Below the pieces are notes generated by a model. That model worked only from the letters and a program-made list of their open reading frames with translations. It searched no databases and was not told where the DNA came from. Below are positions 5,826-9,080 of a stretch of 9,080 bases of DNA, piece after piece. A program made the position numbers and the translations under genes. Every line of letters begins with the position of its first letter. Within the stretch, counting starts at the first letter, position 1. The DNA lies in contig JACCTK010000347.1 of NCBI GenBank assembly GCA_013812465.1, positions 1 through 9,080 of the forward strand, given 5' to 3'. This stretch comes from Actinomycetota bacterium. GTDB lineage: Bacteria > Actinomycetota > Thermoleophilia > Gaiellales > Gaiellaceae.

Positions 5826-7591
5826 GAGGCTCTTTCGACCGCGCGCACCCGCTGGTACGCGTAGGCGCCGCCGAGGAGGAGGAGCCCGACGGCGACGAAC
5901 GAGAGGACGCGGTAGAGCTCGTCGAGCTCGGACAGGTCGTAGAGGAAGAGCTTCGCGACCCCGAGTCCGAGCAGCGCCAACCCGCCGAAGCGCATCTCCC
6001 GAACGTCGCGCGCCAGCCCGACCACGATCGCCACGAGCCCGACGACACCCCAGAAGCAGCTCAACGCGACCTGCGCGGTCTGCGAGCGCTCGAGGGCATC
6101 TCCCTGGATCACGTCCACGATCAGCAGTGAGGCCGCATACACGAATCCCACCGCCGCCACTCCGAGCAGGAGCATCCGCAGATCCGGCCACTCGACGAGA
6201 GCGCCCATGATCGCTGCCGCGACGGCGACGCAGAGCACGGCGACGATGGCCACGTTCACATCTCCCACGCCGTCCACGAGCGCCTCCGGTGGCGCCTCGT
6301 CGAGCACTGTATGGAGGGCGGCGAGAATGAGGAAAGCCCCTGAGAAGGCGAGCGCGCGCTGCTCGCCCGTCGTGCGCGCGACCCAGGCGAGGATCGCCGC
6401 CTCGGCCGACCAAGCGGCGACCAGGGCAGGCCCATCGAGCGCGAGGGCGAGCGTGACGCCGGAGAGGCCGAGGCCGACGGCGACGAGGAGGGCCGCTATC
6501 TCGTTCGACATCCTCTGGCGGAAGCCGAATCCTCCGAGAGCGATGTGCGCGATCGTGAGGCCGAGCACCCAGGTCGTGGCGGCGGTGGACGAGCCGCGAT
6601 CGTCGATCAGGTACCAACCCACCGCCGCCGCAAACCCGGCGTTGACGAGGAGCAGCGAAGCCGAGGACGCGCGCAGCGAGGCAGTGGGCACACGCAGCTC
6701 GTAGCCGATGGCAGCGACCACGAACAAGCACCAGTACAGCGACAGCAGCGCCAGCGGCAAGGTCAAGTCGCCTCTGTCCTCCGCCCAGAACGCGACCTGC
6801 GGCGCGGTGAGCAGGAACGCGCCGATCGAGAGCCAGCCCCAGCGCTGCCACAGGAGCACCGCCACGGCTGCGACCAGCGCGATCACCGTGAACCCGAGGG
6901 CGAGCGTCGATGTGCCGCTGTCGACGAGAACGGGAGCGGCGAGCGCGCCGAGGATGCCGAGCGCCGCGACGAATTGCGATTGCCAGCGAACGGCGATCGC
7001 GGCTCCGGCCGCGCCGATGACTCCCGCCACGAGCAGGCCCGGCTCCGTCGCGATCACGTCCCTCACCGCCGTCGCGTAGGTGAGCGAGGCATAGAGCGAT
7101 GCGAGCGCGGTGGCGACAGCCGCGACCGCGGCATCCGTCTGCCCGCGCCGCTCGTAGAGGAAGAGCCCGACTCCGAGCAGCGCCGTCGAGCCGAGGAACG
7201 CAAGCGCGACCCGCGCCTCGACCCCGATCCAGCCGCGGTCGACGGCGATGACGAGGAAGAGGATGACTCCGATCAGGATCGCGAGCCCGCCGACCGCGGC
7301 GAGGATCCGCCCACCGAGCAGGTCTTCGAGCGTCTCTCCGGGCCTCATGACCTTGCGCGGCGGCGACGAAGCCGGCGGTGATGCGGTCGGAGGCACAGGC
7401 GCTGCCGCTGGCTGCGGGGGCATCACGGGCCGGGCGGGCGGCTGTTGTGGCGACGAAGCCGCGGGAGCTGCTCGAGCCTCGACGCGAGCTGCTGGGGATC
7501 CGCGCTCGATCTCCTCGAGTCGAATCAGGATCGTCCTGAGCAGTGCTTCGACGGCCTCGACACGTTGCTCGAGCGAACGCTCAGGCTCCAT
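5822..7591 (-). CDS. DUF2339 family polytopic membrane protein
   Basis: This 589-residue integral membrane protein has a DUF2339 layout. An N-terminal coiled coil (SLEQRVEAVEALLRTILIRL, about 6-30) is followed by a Pro/Ala-rich linker (35-80), the junction RPGETLEDLLGGRILAAVGG, and about 18 closely packed membrane helices to the end. The last helices (FGGLALLGLGVAKLFLYDL, then LYRVLSFVAVGLLLLG and YQR) are the best conserved part of the family in my recollection. No enzyme motif is recognisable; the role is unknown. The coiled coil probably lies in the cytoplasm and may oligomerise. ATG 7591 is preceded by TACGAT ending 7 bases upstream, suggesting a leaderless start; the nearby AGGG is too close to serve as ribosome binding site. 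It overlaps the DUF3999 gene by 4 bases, and the two probably form one membrane complex. Confidence 0.85.
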   Translation of the reverse strand: MEPERSLEQRVEAVEALLRTILIRLEEIERGSPAARVEARAAPAASSPQQPPARPVMPPQPAAAPVPPTASPPASSPPRKVMRPGETLEDLLGGRILAAVGGLAILIGVILFLVIAVDRGWIGVEARVALAFLGSTALLGVGLFLYERRGQTDAAVAAVATALASLYASLTYATAVRDVIATEPGLLVAGVIGAAGAAIAVRWQSQFVAALGILGALAAPVLVDSGTSTLALGFTVIALVAAVAVLLWQRWGWLSIGAFLLTAPQVAFWAEDRGDLTLPLALLSLYWCLFVVAAIGYELRVPTASLRASSASLLLVNAGFAAAVGWYLIDDRGSSTAATTWVLGLTIAHIALGGFGFRQRMSNEIAALLVAVGLGLSGVTLALALDGPALVAAWSAEAAILAWVARTTGEQRALAFSGAFLILAALHTVLDEAPPEALVDGVGDVNVAIVAVLCVAVAAAIMGALVEWPDLRMLLLGVAAVGFVYAASLLIVDVIQGDALERSQTAQVALSCFWGVVGLVAIVVGLARDVREMRFGGLALLGLGVAKLFLYDLSELDELYRVLSFVAVGLLLLGGAYAYQRVRAVERAS

Positions 7592-7598
7592 CGCCCTG

Positions 7599-7604
7599 AT
7601 CGTA
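7599..7604 (-). promoter_or_regulatory. Predicted -10 of a leaderless DUF2339-DUF3999 transcript
   Basis: TACGAT on the minus strand fits TANNNT and ends 7 bases before ATG 7589-7591. No -35 match is visible at 16-19 bases. It lies in the 58-base gap after ald, so the module can have its own promoter, although readthrough from ald is also possible. Confidence 0.4.
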
Positions 7605-7607
7605 TTC

Positions 7608-7621
7608 CCGGCCTCGGCCGG
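7608..7621. repeat. Perfect inverted repeat between ald and the DUF2339 gene
   Basis: CCGGCC (7608-7613) and GGCCGG (7616-7621) flank two bases. It sits where the spacer upstream of the predicted -10 (7599-7604) would be, and 28 bases after the ald stop. It could be an operator, or a weak U-tract-less terminator for ald. GC-rich palindromes of this size also arise by chance in such DNA. Confidence 0.3.
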
Positions 7622-7649
7622 TCGCCCTTCACGGACGATTGTGGGCCCG

Positions 7650-8774
7650 TTAGAGGACCTTTGCGGCTAGCGCGTCGTCGAGCGGCGTGTATTCGAGCCC
7701 GTGCGCCTCGGCGACGGCCTCGTACGTGATTCTGCCGCCGAAGACGTTGACGCCGCGCGCGAGCTCGGGATCGCGCTCGATCGCCGAGACGACGCCGTAA
7801 TCCGCGAGCGTCTCGACATACGGCAGCGTCACGTTCGTCAGCGCGCGCGTCGAGGTGATCGGCACAGCGCCTGGCATGTTCGCGACGCAGTAGTGGATCA
7901 CGCCGTCGACCGTGTAGACCGGATCGTCGTGGGTCGTCGCGCGAGAGGTCTCGGCGCAGCCGCCCTGGTCGATGGCGACGTCGACGAGGACGGACGCCTC
8001 TTTCATCCCGCCCAGCATCCCGCGAGTGATCAGCTTTGGGGCCAGGGCGCCCGGGATGAGAACAGCGCCGATGACGAGGTCCGCCTCCTCGAGCGCCGCC
8101 TCGATCTGGAGGCTCGACGACATGATGAGCGTGACGCGCCCGCTCAGGATCTGCTCGAGGTAGCGCATGCGGTCGACAGAGCGCTCGAAGATCGTCACCT
8201 GCGCGCCGAGCCCGATCGCGATGACCGCGGCGTTGTAGCCGACCATGCCGCCGCCGATGACGACGACCTTGCCCGGGGAGACGCCCGCGACCCCGCCGAG
8301 CAGGATCCCACGCCCGCCCTTCGGCATCTCGAGATAGTGCGCGCCGGCCTGTGGCGCCAGGCGGCCGGCGATCTCGCTCATCGGAGCGAGAAGGGGCAGT
8401 CCGCCGAGGTCGGTCTCAACGGTCTCGTAGGCGATTCCGGTGATGCCGGAGTCCACGAGCGCCCTGGTCAGGGGCTCGTCGGCGGCGATGTGCAGGTACG
8501 TGAAGAGCGTCAGGCCAGGGCGCAGTCTTGGGTACTCGATCGCGATCGGCTCCTTCACCTTGAGCAGGAGCTCGGAGCGGCCCCACACATCGTCCGCGGA
8601 GACGATGGTCGCCCCCGCGCGCTCGTAGATCTCATCCGTAAATGCGCTCCCGAGCCCGGCGCCGGCCTCCACGAGGACGTCATGCCCGCGCTGCATGAGC
8701 TCGCGTGCCCCCGCGGGGGTGAGGGCGACCCGATGCTCCTGGGGCTTGATCTCCTTGGCGACGCCGATCCGCAT
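7650..8774 (-). CDS. ald: Alanine dehydrogenase
   Basis: NAD-dependent enzyme interconverting L-alanine with pyruvate and ammonium; in actinobacteria it serves alanine catabolism and redox balance. From ATG 8774 it is 374 residues, about the family length. Landmarks agree with the Mycobacterium tuberculosis enzyme within one position: Arg15 (HRVALTP), substrate Lys74 (KVKEP), catalytic His95 (FTYLHIAAD), the nucleotide-binding GGGMVGYNAA at about 174-183, acidic Glu197 ending strand 2 (NAD preference), catalytic Asp269 (VDVAIDQGG) and the HYCVANMPGAVPITSTRALT signature at 294-313. An ATG at 8798 would add eight residues (MGRYRPRA) without family match. TATCGT ends 9 bases before ATG 8774 and there is no Shine-Dalgarno. 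It is divergent from the VOC gene and upstream of the DUF2339 gene. The related transhydrogenase alpha subunit is excluded by length and signature. Confidence 0.95.
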   Translation of the reverse strand: MRIGVAKEIKPQEHRVALTPAGARELMQRGHDVLVEAGAGLGSAFTDEIYERAGATIVSADDVWGRSELLLKVKEPIAIEYPRLRPGLTLFTYLHIAADEPLTRALVDSGITGIAYETVETDLGGLPLLAPMSEIAGRLAPQAGAHYLEMPKGGRGILLGGVAGVSPGKVVVIGGGMVGYNAAVIAIGLGAQVTIFERSVDRMRYLEQILSGRVTLIMSSSLQIEAALEEADLVIGAVLIPGALAPKLITRGMLGGMKEASVLVDVAIDQGGCAETSRATTHDDPVYTVDGVIHYCVANMPGAVPITSTRALTNVTLPYVETLADYGVVSAIERDPELARGVNVFGGRITYEAVAEAHGLEYTPLDDALAAKVL

Positions 8775-8783
8775 GGCGCGCGG

Positions 8784-8789
8784 ACGATA
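8784..8789 (-). promoter_or_regulatory. Predicted -10 element of ald
   Basis: TATCGT on the minus strand fits TANNNT and ends 9 bases before ATG 8774, so the message would be leaderless or nearly so. No -35 match is seen. Being inside the would-be extension to ATG 8798, it also favours the shorter start. Confidence 0.35.
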
Positions 8790-8811
8790 GCGACCCATGC
8801 GCGAGATGCGC

Positions 8812-8817
8812 CATAGT
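8812..8817 (+). promoter_or_regulatory. Possible -10 element of the VOC gene
   Basis: CATAGT matches the -10 consensus at four of six positions and ends 7 bases before ATG 8825, the same spacing as the other predicted leaderless starts here. A GGGAG lies too close to the ATG (2 bases) to be a normal ribosome binding site. Weak call. Confidence 0.3.
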
Positions 8818-8824
8818 GGGAGTG

Positions 8825-9080
8825 ATGGAGCAGCGCGTGAGCCTGATCACGCTCGGCGTCGCCGACATCGGCCGCGCGCGGGCGTTCTACGAGGCGCTCG
8901 GTTGGACAACCGGCGCCGCGCAGGATGACGACGTCGTCTTCTTCCAGGCAGGCGGGATGATCGTCGCGCTCTGGAGTCGTGAGCAGCTTGCCGGGGACAC
9001 AGCTGTGGCGGACTCCGGTGGTTGGGGCGGCGTCACGCTCGCGCACAACGTGCGTTCGCCGGCGGAGGTCGACGCTGTCC
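8825..9080 (+). CDS. VOC (glyoxalase/bleomycin-resistance-like) protein, N-terminal part (runs off right edge)
   Basis: The visible 85 residues begin MEQRVSLITLGVADIGRARA and continue FYEALGW, the first beta-alpha unit of the vicinal-oxygen-chelate fold. A strand pair follows (DDDVVFFQAGGMIVALWSR), then a linker and the start of a second unit (GGVTLAHNVRSPAEVDA). VOC proteins include glyoxalase I, ring-cleavage dioxygenases and drug-binding proteins. The usual first metal-ligand His at the start of strand 1 is absent (LITLGV), so this may be a non-metal or divergent member. The frame is open to the edge, so length and the second half are unknown. A GTG directly before the ATG (8822) is an alternative start. 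It diverges from ald across 50 bases; nothing ties the two functionally. Confidence 0.78.
   Translation, partial: MEQRVSLITLGVADIGRARAFYEALGWTTGAAQDDDVVFFQAGGMIVALWSREQLAGDTAVADSGGWGGVTLAHNVRSPAEVDAV

Noticed and set aside
4620..6851. One 743-codon open frame on the minus strand as a single large protein
   Set aside because: Upstream of 5825 the frame reads Arg/Ala/Gly-rich nonsense antiphase to the well-formed DUF2339 gene. The real protein starts at GTG 5825 with a signal peptide and a GTGA overlap.
6545..7381. Plus-strand open frame opposite the DUF2339 gene
   Set aside because: Arg/Asp/Glu-rich repetitive product typical of antisense to a hydrophobic, GC-rich membrane gene.
7650..8798. 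ald starting at ATG 8798
   Set aside because: The eight extra residues (MGRYRPRA) do not match the family N-terminus, and the predicted -10 lies inside that stretch.
7701..8816. Plus-strand open frame (371 codons) opposite ald
   Set aside because: Low-complexity Arg/Asp/Ala product; ald on the minus strand matches its family from end to end.
1..9080. Mobile element, CRISPR array, tRNA/rRNA or horizontally acquired island
   Set aside because: No transposase, integrase, regularly spaced repeats or RNA-gene features were seen, and composition and gene style look uniform across the window.

Overview
This is a high-GC, gene-dense bacterial window with almost no non-coding sequence. The gene content is housekeeping: recO, fpg, deoB, a pyrimidine-nucleoside phosphorylase and ald. 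Proteins are Arg/Ala/Asp/Glu-rich, GTG and TTG starts are common, and several genes appear to start directly at a predicted transcription start (leaderless). Together with a DUF2630 protein, this points to an actinobacterium, most likely a deep-branching one such as Thermoleophilia. The lineage is an inference from style and gene content; no rRNA or other marker settles it.

Left half (1-4396), all leftward. The first 65 bases hold the start of recO with its own predicted promoter. To its right lies a compact five-gene unit read right to left: deoB (phosphopentomutase), a class I SAM methyltransferase, pyrimidine-nucleoside phosphorylase, fpg (8-oxoguanine/FAPY glycosylase) and a small DUF2630 protein. 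Gaps along the unit are -4, +2, +11 and +27 bases, so co-transcription is likely. The phosphorylase releases (deoxy)ribose-1-phosphate from pyrimidine nucleosides and DeoB converts it to the 5-phosphate for central metabolism. Fpg repairs oxidised guanine. Fpg is only complete if translation begins at a CTG codon.

Centre (4380-4623). A 20-base divergent gap with a nearly palindromic -10 element separates deoB from a small rightward single-pass membrane protein. That small gene ends convergently on the DUF3999 gene, and the two share one CTAG as overlapping stop codons. A 7-bp hairpin lies next to it.

Right half (4620-8774), leftward. A two-gene envelope module encodes a polytopic DUF2339 protein (about 18 membrane segments) and, overlapping it by GTGA, an exported single-anchor DUF3999 protein. 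Upstream is ald (alanine dehydrogenase). A 50-base divergent gap separates ald from a rightward VOC/glyoxalase-like gene that runs off the right edge.

No tRNA, rRNA, CRISPR array, insertion sequence or phage gene is visible. The least understood parts are the DUF2339/DUF3999 module with its small membrane neighbour, the CTG start of fpg, and the symmetric promoter/dyad region at deoB.
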